From: Selenomonadaceae bacterium UBA3796
GTDB taxonomy: Bacteria > Bacillota > Negativicutes > Selenomonadales > Selenomonadaceae
Length of the DNA stretch: 7,698 bases
NCBI GenBank assembly: GCA_002369175.1
Contig: DFES01000074.1
Span: 1 to 7,698, forward strand
Direction: 5' to 3'
In this document: in pieces, positions 1 through 6,634 of the stretch
How the letters are laid out: the number at the start of each line of letters is the position of its first letter
How positions within the stretch are numbered: position 1 is the stretch's first letter
The notes under the pieces: generated by a model
The model's database searches: none
Told to the model about the DNA's origin: nothing
What the model saw: only the letters and a program-made list of their open reading frames with translations
Position numbers and translations under genes: made by a program

Positions 1-1
1 C

Positions 2-70
2 GCAAATGCCTACAGCCTCATCCTCTACAAGGCAGATATGAGCAAGGCCAATAAAAAAAGCCGCCCATGA
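2..70 (+). CDS. Possible 3' end of an unidentified gene (partial)
   Basis: The frame beginning at base 2 reads ANAYSLILYKADMSKANKKSRP and stops at TGA 68-70. Most of its third codon positions are G or C, as in the genes downstream, whereas the other two + frames look random and stop at 52-54 and 37-39. The last codons run through an A-run and into a hairpin, which is unusual for a gene end, so the call is weak. No function can be assigned from 22 residues. The frame-1 stop at 52-54, just before the A-run, is the alternative gene end. Confidence 0.35.
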   Translation, partial: ANAYSLILYKADMSKANKKSRP

Positions 71-77
71 CGGGCGG
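53..77 (-). terminator. GC-rich hairpin with A-run on its left: intrinsic terminator for - strand transcription
   Basis: CCGCCC (61-66) and GGGCGG (72-77) form a perfect 6 bp stem with loop ATGAC. Seven A's (53-59) precede it. Read on the - strand this is a stem followed by a U-run, the form of a rho-independent terminator. On the + strand there is no U-run. The GNAT ribosome binding site follows within a few bases. No - strand gene is seen to its right before cas9, so it may block antisense transcripts or act as an RNA stem in the + message. Confidence 0.45.
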
Positions 78-91
78 TAAGGGAGATAACT

Positions 92-1171
92 ATGAATAAC
101 AGATTTGATTATGTAGAATTCGGCGAGTGTAATATGGACGATCCATTCTTCGCCTCACTAAAAGCAGATTACCCGGAATTTACATCTTGGTTTCGGCGTA
201 AGGCCAGTGCCTCAGAAAAGGCCTATGTGCATGTGGATGAGAACGGCATCCATGCCTTTGAGTACCTAAAAGATGAATGTGAAGAAATCTCCTTGTCAGA
301 TACGACCATACCAATGAAGAAGCGCATCAAAATCGGCACTCTGAAAATTGGTGACGATTTACGAGGTCAGAGGCTGGGAGAGGGCTTGATTGGCATCGCA
401 CTATGGAATTGGCAGGCATCTGGCTATGATGAAATCTATGCCACAGTGTTCCCGAAACATAACACTTTGATTGGCCTGATGGATAAATTTGGCTTCTGCC
501 GGGCTGGGCAAAATGAGCGTGGCGAGCTTATCTTTTTGAAAAGCAAGCTCCATCTGGATACATCAGACCCATATAAAATGTTTCCTTTCCTGCCTGGCAA
601 TTTCCACTATGCTAAATATATACCAATCCGTGCGACCTATCATGACACACTCTTTCCATATTCCATGCTGGCCAGGACAAAGCAGACTGCCTTGAACATA
701 GCCGTAGCCAATGGAATCTCAAAGATGTATATTGGAACACCGCAAGATACCAATTTGAACTATCGCCCCAACACCCCCATCCTCATCTATAGGATCAGCG
801 ATGCACCCAATAGGCGCACATACCTGTCGGCAGTCTCGTCCTTCGGCGTGGTTACCAATTTTCACATAATCAAGCAACGCGGCAATGAACTATGCTCTGA
901 GAATGATTTCATCCGCATTGCAGGTAACAAGTCCTTCTTCTCAGACGCAGAGCTTCGGGATATTTATCGCGGTAACTGGAACATAGTCACTATCGAAGTT
1001 TTGTACAATGGTTATTTCGGAGAAGGAAACAATGTGAACCACGCTTGGCTCAAAGCAAATGGCTACTTCCCCGCCTATCCCTATAAAATCGACTTGCCAC
1101 CAGAAGCATTCCGTCATGTTCTTCAGAAAGGAGGCAAAGACGATGAAAGTATTATTTTCCATCAACCCTAA
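92..1171 (+). CDS. GNAT-family N-acetyltransferase with large C-terminal domain
   Basis: A 359-residue soluble protein with no visible signal peptide or membrane segment. The N-terminal half carries a GNAT fold: the acetyl-CoA pyrophosphate loop is visible as QRLGEG (residues 93-98, after DDLRG), followed by a helix and a strand (EIYATVF, 114-120) and the typical late segment NTLIGLMDKFGFCRAG (124-139). The C-terminal half (about 175-345) has no family I can name with certainty. Its pattern (IGTP, then SSFGVVT, then NGYF) suggests a PUA/EVE-like nucleic-acid-binding fold, which is inference. The start is set by GGGAG at 81-85, six bases before ATG. The 3' end overlaps the ASCH gene by 29 nt, so the two are probably co-translated. 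The substrate is unknown; RNA or tRNA is plausible given the ASCH partner. It is probably cargo of the element. Confidence 0.75.
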   Translation: MNNRFDYVEFGECNMDDPFFASLKADYPEFTSWFRRKASASEKAYVHVDENGIHAFEYLKDECEEISLSDTTIPMKKRIKIGTLKIGDDLRGQRLGEGLIGIALWNWQASGYDEIYATVFPKHNTLIGLMDKFGFCRAGQNERGELIFLKSKLHLDTSDPYKMFPFLPGNFHYAKYIPIRATYHDTLFPYSMLARTKQTALNIAVANGISKMYIGTPQDTNLNYRPNTPILIYRISDAPNRRTYLSAVSSFGVVTNFHIIKQRGNELCSENDFIRIAGNKSFFSDAELRDIYRGNWNIVTIEVLYNGYFGEGNNVNHAWLKANGYFPAYPYKIDLPPEAFRHVLQKGGKDDESIIFHQP

Positions 1172-1511
1172 GCATGTGCAAAGCATATTGTCCGGCAAAA
1201 AACAAGTGGAATATCGCAAGACTATATGCCGCCGCCCAGTTGATACTGTACTCATATATTCCACATCTCCTGTTCAGATGGTAGTGGCTCAAGCCAAGCT
1301 GAAAAAAGTATTGGTCGATGCTCCAGATAACATTTGGGAGCTGACCAAGGAAAAATCTGGCATATCTCATAAGTTTTTCATGGATTACTTTGCCAGCAAA
1401 AAATATGCTGTTGCCTATGAGCTGGAGGATATTGAGAAATTCCCCGAACCAAAGCCCCTGCGGGATTTCGGTTTAGGCTATGTTCCGCAGTCCTTTGCTT
1501 ATGTAAGCTAA
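1143..1511 (+). CDS. ASCH-domain (PUA-like) small protein
   Basis: A 122-residue protein. The open frame runs further upstream, but the start at 1143 is chosen because a perfect AAAGGAGG lies at 1127-1134, eight bases before this ATG, and because the domain begins there (MKVLFSINPKHVQSILSG). The ASCH signature GxKxxExR is present as GKKQVEYR (residues 18-25). ASCH proteins have a PUA-related fold and are thought to bind RNA; one member, E. coli YqfB, hydrolyses N4-acetylcytidine. In YqfB the signature reads GRKTITIR with catalytic Lys and Thr. Here the Lys aligns (K20) but the Thr position is Glu (E23), so YqfB activity should not be assumed. It overlaps the acetyltransferase gene, which suggests a working pair that modifies RNA and reads or reverses the mark. 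This pairing is inference. Confidence 0.75.
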   Translation: MKVLFSINPKHVQSILSGKKQVEYRKTICRRPVDTVLIYSTSPVQMVVAQAKLKKVLVDAPDNIWELTKEKSGISHKFFMDYFASKKYAVAYELEDIEKFPEPKPLRDFGLGYVPQSFAYVS

Positions 1512-1513
1512 AT

Positions 1514-1547
1514 AAAAAGGCCACTTGCGCTGACAACACAAGCGGCC
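1514..1547 (-). terminator. A-run plus hairpin after the ASCH gene: intrinsic terminator for - strand
   Basis: GGCCACTTG (1519-1527) pairs with CAAGCGGCC (1539-1547) with one A/C mismatch; the loop is CGCTGACAACA. Five A's (1514-1518) precede it, so on the - strand the stem is followed by UUUUUAU. It starts three bases after the ASCH stop. On the + strand it lacks a U-run and is only a strong stem. Its arrangement is the same as the hairpin at 53-77. Confidence 0.5.
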
Positions 1548-1549
1548 CT

Positions 1550-1579
1550 GGGCAATCGGTACTGACAATACCGCTGCCC
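1550..1579 (+). repeat. Two-step hairpin in the recombinase leader
   Basis: GGGCA (1550-1554) pairs with TGCCC (1575-1579), and CGGTA (1557-1561) pairs with TACCG (1569-1573), separated by a small internal loop. The apical loop is CTGACAA. There is no U-run on either side, so a terminator is unlikely. It lies between the ASCH stop and the recombinase and is the second of three consecutive stems in this leader. Confidence 0.5.
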
Positions 1580-1591
1580 ACCTGAAACACT

Positions 1592-1668
1592 ATGAAGGTG
1601 CTCCAAGCTATGACAAGCCAATTATAGCACCTTCATGGTATATTTTCTATACCTTTAATGGAGGTGCT
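1592..1668 (+). promoter_or_regulatory. Competing hairpins overlapping the recombinase ribosome binding site
   Basis: Three related 11-mers are present: ATGAAGGTGCT (1592-1602), its exact complement AGCACCTTCAT (1626-1636), and ATGGAGGTGCT (1658-1668). The middle copy can pair perfectly with the first, or, with a single G-U pair, with the third. The third contains GGAGG (1660-1664), the ribosome binding site of the recombinase. Within the second structure a further perfect stem, GGTATA (1637-1642) with TATACC (1648-1653), would stack on top. One fold hides the ribosome binding site and the other frees it. The same three copies could instead be DNA sites for a dimeric regulator or for the recombinase itself. 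The pairing is seen in the sequence; the switching role is inferred. Confidence 0.55.
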
Positions 1669-1674
1669 TTTATC

Positions 1675-3072
1675 ATGTCCAAGAGAGCAGCACTTTATAT
1701 CCGCGTGTCCTCCGATGAGCAGGCCCGCCATGGGCTTTCCCTGGGAGAACAAAGGTCGGATCTAATCAACTATGCCCAAGAGCATGGCTACACCATCGTG
1801 GGCATCTACGCAGATGAAGGAGTGACCGCCCGCAAGTCTATCTCAAGGCGGAAAGAGCTGCAGAGGCTCCTGGCCGATGTGGAAAAGGGTTTGATTGACA
1901 TTATCGTGATCAAATGCCTGGACAGGTGGTTTCGGAACATTGCCGATTTCTACAAAGTGAAGGAAAAGCTGGATGCCCACGGCGTGGATTGGGAATGCAC
2001 CCGCGAGCAGTACAACACCACCACTCCCAATGGCCTCCTGATGCTGAATCTCAAGCTGTCCATAGCCCAGAATGAGAGCGACCAGACCAGCGAGAGAATC
2101 AAATATGTCTTCGAGGGCAAGAAGCAGAGGAGAGAAGTGCTGACAGGCTGCCTTCCCTTGGGATTCAAAAGCGAAAACGGGCACTATGCCCCTGACGAGA
2201 ATATGCCCGCCGTCCAGTACCTTTTCCAATATGTCAGCGATGGTGGCTCTATGCGGTCAGCCCAGGCAGCAGTTTATCAGAAGTTCGGTCTTGCGCTCTC
2301 ATACTTCCAGACACGCAACACTCTGGCCAACCGTATATATATCGGTGAGAGATACGGTATCCCCGATTATATGCCCCCGGCCATCCCCCATGATGTGTTC
2401 TTTCGTGTGCAAGACATCCTTTCCCGCAACTCCAAGCCGGCACGGAGCGGCAGGATATACCTTTTCTCCGGCCTGGTGCGTTGCCCGGACTGCGGGCACA
2501 AGCTCACAGCCTGCAAAGGCCGCACCAATGCACAGGGAGAGAACACCGCTTACGAATACCGCTGCAGGAACCACTATTATCAACGCCCAAAAAACTCAAA
2601 TATAGGCTGCACATTCTCTCGCAGCGTGTATGAGAACAAGATTGAAAAATACCTCCTCGACAATCTGCAGCGTCTCATCCAGGAGCATATCCTGACTATC
2701 GAGAAGCAGCGCATCGAGCAAGCGAAAGACAGCCCTGCCGAAAAAATAAAAGCCCTGAAAGCCAAGCTCTCACGGCTGGAGGATATCTTCCTTGATGGCC
2801 TCATAGACAAAGACAAATATGCCGCCACATACAAAAGCATCAGCCAAGAGATATCCGCCCTCTCCCTGCTGATAGACCACACCCCCGCTATCCCCGCCGC
2901 CATCTGCGAAGTGGCAAACGATGAAGACTTCCTGCAGACCTACCAGGCCCTCTCCCGCGAGAACAAGCAACGCTTCTGGAAGTCTATCATCGCCTCCATT
3001 ACCTACGATGACACCCCGGAGACAAGAGGAACAGGGACTTTCATCCCCTTCAAGATTACCTTTTGCAGTTGA
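1675..3072 (+). CDS. Large serine recombinase (site-specific integrase)
   Basis: A 465-residue large serine recombinase that cuts and rejoins DNA at attachment sites to integrate or excise an element. The N-terminal resolvase domain (about 4-150) has the catalytic motif YIRVSSDEQ with nucleophile S12 and R10, and the conserved LDRWFRN (82-88) with its active-site arginines. The recombinase domain (about 155-250) contains PLGFKSENGHY and TLANRIYIGE. A zinc ribbon follows with C270, C273, C297 and C312. A coiled-coil segment spans about 340-400. Its length is on the short side for large serine integrases but all parts are present. ATG 1675 is supported by GGAGG at 1660-1664, inside the competing hairpins. 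No terminator follows; transcription would run into cas9 as antisense. Family assignment is firm; the claim that this enzyme made the cas9 insertion is inference. Confidence 0.93.
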   Translation: MSKRAALYIRVSSDEQARHGLSLGEQRSDLINYAQEHGYTIVGIYADEGVTARKSISRRKELQRLLADVEKGLIDIIVIKCLDRWFRNIADFYKVKEKLDAHGVDWECTREQYNTTTPNGLLMLNLKLSIAQNESDQTSERIKYVFEGKKQRREVLTGCLPLGFKSENGHYAPDENMPAVQYLFQYVSDGGSMRSAQAAVYQKFGLALSYFQTRNTLANRIYIGERYGIPDYMPPAIPHDVFFRVQDILSRNSKPARSGRIYLFSGLVRCPDCGHKLTACKGRTNAQGENTAYEYRCRNHYYQRPKNSNIGCTFSRSVYENKIEKYLLDNLQRLIQEHILTIEKQRIEQAKDSPAEKIKALKAKLSRLEDIFLDGLIDKDKYAATYKSISQEISALSLLIDHTPAIPAAICEVANDEDFLQTYQALSRENKQRFWKSIIASITYDDTPETRGTGTFIPFKITFCS

Positions 3073-3133
3073 TTCGTATGTATTAACAGTTAATATTCAT
3101 CAGTATTTCAGAAATAATACGTTGACAATACTG
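3073..3133. other. Candidate element/cas9 junction (attachment-site region)
   Basis: This stretch separates the recombinase stop (3070-3072) from clearly Cas9-like sequence. It contains two dyads: TATTAAC (3081-3087) with GTTAATA (3089-3095) around one central base, and CAGTATT (3101-3107) with AATACTG (3127-3133) 19 bases apart. Cas9-like coding is still recognisable near residue 1158 (the Tyr-Cys after RSSETFAR), so the crossover most likely lies between about 3083 and 3120. The exact core cannot be fixed without the other junction or an uninterrupted relative. Confidence 0.4.
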
Positions 3134-6100
3134 TCGTGCAAAAGTTTCGGAACTACGAACTTCATCTGCAAAAAGAAGCCTTACAGGAACAATCATCAAT
3201 CCCGTTATTTGCTTCTTTCCCGCAATCGTATAACGAACCAGCAAGAAAAAAGAAACTTTCGGCTTGTTGTACCCGCCATAACGCACAGAATCAAGTCCCC
3301 GCTTGCGTGACACCAGCCCTGCCTGTGCCTTGCAGGGCATCTCATTGAAGAAGCCACCTTTGCGAATAAACGCGAATCTCGTATAGTGGGCATAGTTCTT
3401 CTCCAAAGTTTTGCGGACATGTCCCAGATCTGCACTACCTCGCCAGATTGTTTGTCCACCGACCTTCACCTCATCTCCGAACAAAGTCGTGAGTTTTACG
3501 GAGTATTCCTGGCTCGGCTGGAACCATTTTTTCCGAAACCGCAAGGAATACACGTTGCCCACGACGATATTGAGATAAGCATCCTTGGCATGGTGCAGGT
3601 CATTGACCGAGCGGCATTTCACGATCTTGAACTCTTGGCGGAACTCCGAGACCATACCCGCCTTGGTATAGACAATCTCCGCCTGAGGATAGCGTTCCTT
3701 AAGGATACTCGCCAATGCTTTGGTAGACTGGCGAGTCTCTACCAACTGCCGATTGATGAATCCCCACCGCTCCTCAGTCGTAAATCCTGTGCTTCGCATA
3801 AGGCGATTGTACTTTTCCTCGGAAATCAAATGATTCCTTCGATAAGCCTGCCAAAGTCCTACCATACGATTTCGGATTTCTCCCTGAATCGGGAACTGGC
3901 TGCCCTTGTCACTATTCTCCTTAGATGTCACCAGCACCATGTTATCGAGTCTGTCATCCTTCACCACACTGCGCGGATAGATATGGTCGATATTGTAAAG
4001 CTTGTCATCCTTAAGCTGATCAATCTGGATTGGTTTGCTGGAATACATGCTTTTACCCAGCTGCAGGAAGTAGAGGTAGGCAACTTTGCTCTGCAAACGG
4101 CTGTCGCTGGTTCCTTCCAATTGCGCCGATAGCGCCCTCACATCCTGCTGGAACTCATCTCCCAAGTCCGCATAGAGCTTCTTGAGCTGTTCACGACGGG
4201 AAACGGTGCGCACGCCCTTTTCTCCTCCGCCCCGCGCCATCTCGATAAAAATGCGCTTCGGAGGTTGTTTGCGCGCCTTGCAGACTTCCTGAACAATGTC
4301 CAGCGTGCGGTAAATGGCACGCTTCACAGCACTGGACAAACGCATTTCTTCCATGCGCTCCTCCAGCTTCATGGGATGCTCACAGTAATAAGCCTTTTGG
4401 TGTGCTTCCATCTGCTCTTTAAAGGTATAGCGATCCGACAACAGCTGCATGAGATTGTCGTTGCTTTCCCAAAGAAATCCCAAGATGGTATTCTTCTCTC
4501 CGGTTTCCTTGCAAACACCTTCCAATTCATCTAAAAATTCCCTAGACAGGCGGCCAAATCCTTTGCTGGAAAGCTTGGAAAGATAGCGGATATCCTCCTC
4601 TCCCAGCTGTGGGAATTCCTGCGCCAGCCATACACGAATACGATGTCTGTCTTCGGTGTAAGCCAAACGTTCAAGGATGCGTTCGGCATCCTTCTCCGAC
4701 AGGATTTTAGTATCCAACAAGCGTGCAAAGGCTAGCCGTGATTTCAGACCGGCGTGAAGTTCCTTGTCCATTCCTGAAAGCACATCGTCGGGCTGCGAAT
4801 AATTGTTGCTTTTCAACACCTCGCGGACAGCCTTCTGGGTCACCTTGCGTCCCTTACGCTTGTCCTCAAGCAATGCGTGGTAGACCAGCTGTTTCGCATC
4901 AACAGAGATGGGCACGCCATTGATCCGAAGGTTGTTAAGCTCGTTCAGCACCATGAATTTCTCGTAGAGCAACGAGTTCTGCGGCAGCACCGCCGCCCCT
5001 GCCCAATAGGTGCAGGTATTGGTCATACGTCGAATGAATTCCTCCTCACTCCTCTCAAGGTCGATTGCCTCATGGAAATTCCATGGTCGAACAGGAAGAT
5101 TTCCCTTTCGCTCTACCCACGCATAGGGCGATCGTTTTCCTTCGCTATTGAAAAAATGAAGCGGACCGACAAAATACGGGATACGGAACAAGAAGATGGA
5201 CAACAACCTCTCCTTTGCCGTATAGCCGTCAGCATCCTGTTCTAGAAGGAAAGGCAGATGCTTTTCTGCCTGCTCCAGAATCGCCTTCAGTTCGTGATAA
5301 TATAGCTGATAAGGGATTACGCGGTTTTCGCCGGAAACCTGCTTGGGCATAAAAGTTCCCTGCTCCAACCGTGACATCATATCTGCGTAGAACACTTCAT
5401 CCGCAGGACGGCATTTGACATCCTTGCATAGCTTTCTCAGATAGTCGCAGAACTCCTGTTGTGTAGCTTTCTTGTCAGGCAGTATGCCTCCTTTTTGGCC
5501 TTTCCAGTGATAGGAATAGGCAACATAGTTTTTGTCTTTCTCGGATGCCATACGGCGAAAGACTGCGCTATATTTTTCCGGCAAATAGGAACGAATAAAT
5601 AGCTTCAGGTTTGCCAGATCTTCGCGGTGCTGCCGATAAATGGCAACCTTGCCTTCCGAAATAAGGCTGGAGTTACCCAGAATCTCCTTCAACAACGACC
5701 AGTCGTATAGCTTTCTCAGGCGCAGGATACCCTCCGACTCATCTCCAAGCATGGCAAGTGTCTCCTCCAGCTTGTCCTCCGCATCGTGGAAGGACAAGCT
5801 GGCATCCTCCTCGTACTCCTGGGCAGGAAACAGTTTTTTAATCTTGACGCTGCCACCGGCAAGCAGGGTAACCAGCTTGCCCTCATCCACTAAGGCATCC
5901 TCTGGCACCTTGGAAACCTTTCCACCATAGATCACCTTGCAAAGCGCTTTTTCCTTATCACGCACCCGAGCCTCTTTCAGCAGTTCCCTCTGCAAGTCTT
6001 CCTCGTTGCAATCCCAGACGCGCAAGCCGTACTTCTCCATCCATCCCCGAAAATCCCGGTAGACTCCATCAAAATCCAACACTTCCTGGAAATTATCCTT

Positions 6101-6598
6101 ATCAACATCGCTCAGAAAATGTCCCCGATGAGCAACCAGCCATCCGACGGCCAGATAGACGAGCCGCGCATAGCGATCATCCATTGGCACCTTATCCCCT
6201 ATAAGTGCCAGTAAAAGATGGTGGATGGTCGGGTATTTTCCATAATAATCCTTATCATGAAAATCCGCATCGTTGAACAGGATATTCGCTTCCGTTGGAG
6301 AAACCTCGTCGCGAAAACGGGCGGCCTCCTGTAGACGAACAAAGAACCTTTCATCCGTCTTGGCAATCTCACGGGCAAAAATCTCCTGCACCAATAGTAC
6401 CCGTCGTTGCCGCCTCTGCAAGCGGCGCTTACCCGTGCGTTTCATACGACGGTCTGCCGCCGGCAGAGCCTCGTCGAAGACATGCGCGCCCCACATCGGC
6501 TCGTTCCTGAATTTCAGCAAACGATAACTCTCATCCGTCACGGCATAACCGACAGAGTTCGTTCCCACATCAAGCCCAAGATAATATTCTGGCAACAT
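3083..6598 (-). CDS. cas9: Cas9 endonuclease, C-terminally truncated
   Basis: RNA-guided DNA nuclease of type II CRISPR-Cas, 1171 residues as encoded. RuvC-I is LGLDVGTNSVG with D10. The arginine-rich bridge helix is at about 50-67. RuvC-II is IFIEMARG with E786. HNH is YNIDHIYPRS with H872, plus N886 and N895. RuvC-III is HHAKDAYLN with H1003 and D1006. The conserved YGGY that opens the C-terminal region is at 1107-1110, but only 61 residues follow, whereas S. pyogenes Cas9 has about 230. Most of the PAM-interacting domain is therefore missing, and the last residues (ILMNINC) look like readthrough into foreign DNA. There is no internal stop or frameshift. The start has AGGAGG at 6610-6615. 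No cas1, cas2 or csn2 is in the window. Type II is firm; the subtype (II-A or II-C) is not determinable here. A naturally short Cas9 is the alternative. Confidence 0.93.
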   Translation of the reverse strand: MLPEYYLGLDVGTNSVGYAVTDESYRLLKFRNEPMWGAHVFDEALPAADRRMKRTGKRRLQRRQRRVLLVQEIFAREIAKTDERFFVRLQEAARFRDEVSPTEANILFNDADFHDKDYYGKYPTIHHLLLALIGDKVPMDDRYARLVYLAVGWLVAHRGHFLSDVDKDNFQEVLDFDGVYRDFRGWMEKYGLRVWDCNEEDLQRELLKEARVRDKEKALCKVIYGGKVSKVPEDALVDEGKLVTLLAGGSVKIKKLFPAQEYEEDASLSFHDAEDKLEETLAMLGDESEGILRLRKLYDWSLLKEILGNSSLISEGKVAIYRQHREDLANLKLFIRSYLPEKYSAVFRRMASEKDKNYVAYSYHWKGQKGGILPDKKATQQEFCDYLRKLCKDVKCRPADEVFYADMMSRLEQGTFMPKQVSGENRVIPYQLYYHELKAILEQAEKHLPFLLEQDADGYTAKERLLSIFLFRIPYFVGPLHFFNSEGKRSPYAWVERKGNLPVRPWNFHEAIDLERSEEEFIRRMTNTCTYWAGAAVLPQNSLLYEKFMVLNELNNLRINGVPISVDAKQLVYHALLEDKRKGRKVTQKAVREVLKSNNYSQPDDVLSGMDKELHAGLKSRLAFARLLDTKILSEKDAERILERLAYTEDRHRIRVWLAQEFPQLGEEDIRYLSKLSSKGFGRLSREFLDELEGVCKETGEKNTILGFLWESNDNLMQLLSDRYTFKEQMEAHQKAYYCEHPMKLEERMEEMRLSSAVKRAIYRTLDIVQEVCKARKQPPKRIFIEMARGGGEKGVRTVSRREQLKKLYADLGDEFQQDVRALSAQLEGTSDSRLQSKVAYLYFLQLGKSMYSSKPIQIDQLKDDKLYNIDHIYPRSVVKDDRLDNMVLVTSKENSDKGSQFPIQGEIRNRMVGLWQAYRRNHLISEEKYNRLMRSTGFTTEERWGFINRQLVETRQSTKALASILKERYPQAEIVYTKAGMVSEFRQEFKIVKCRSVNDLHHAKDAYLNIVVGNVYSLRFRKKWFQPSQEYSVKLTTLFGDEVKVGGQTIWRGSADLGHVRKTLEKNYAHYTRFAFIRKGGFFNEMPCKAQAGLVSRKRGLDSVRYGGYNKPKVSFFLLVRYTIAGKKQITGLMIVPVRLLFADEVRSSETFARQYCQRIISEILMNINC

Positions 6599-6599
6599 A

Positions 6600-6628
6600 T
6601 TGACAACAACCTCCTATGATGCTATAGT
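6600..6628 (+). promoter_or_regulatory. tracrRNA promoter (sigma-70 type)
   Basis: TTGACA (6600-6605) and TATAGT (6623-6628) are separated by exactly 17 bp, a near-consensus housekeeping promoter. Transcription should start near 6635, just before the anti-repeat. The -35 box begins one base beyond the cas9 start codon (6596-6598 on the other strand), and the spacer contains the cas9 ribosome binding site. Confidence 0.85.
6610..6615 (-). promoter_or_regulatory. Ribosome binding site of cas9
   Basis: AGGAGG on the - strand lies 11 bases before the cas9 ATG. The spacing is slightly long but acceptable, and there is no better in-frame start upstream, so it fixes the start at 6598. Confidence 0.8.
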
Positions 6629-6634
6629 AAGAGA

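Larger units (their letters stand above)
1..3100. mobile_element. Right end of a putative serine-recombinase integrative element inserted in cas9
   Basis: Inferred, not seen whole. A large serine recombinase sits at one end of a run of + strand genes, and its stop codon is 10 bp from the stop of a truncated cas9. Large serine recombinases usually lie next to one attachment site of their element, so the boundary is expected between about 3073 and 3110. The GNAT/ASCH gene pair would be cargo. The left end is outside the window, so the size, the second attachment site and the missing 3' piece of cas9 cannot be seen. An alternative is a recombinase remnant that came to lie next to a decayed cas9 by some other rearrangement. 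Confidence 0.6.

Noticed and set aside
1059..1142. Upstream start for the ASCH gene at 1059
   Set aside because: It would overlap the acetyltransferase gene by 113 nt, the extra residues are not ASCH-like, and a perfect ribosome binding site serves the ATG at 1143.
1563..3131. TGACAATAC present both in the recombinase leader (1563-1571) and near the cas9 junction (3123-3131), as a possible attachment core
   Set aside because: A shared 9-mer is expected many times by chance in a window of this size, and the first copy is explained by a hairpin loop.
3386..4132. 248-codon + strand open frame
   Set aside because: It lies entirely antisense to cas9, whose catalytic motifs are unmistakable; no recognisable domain of its own.
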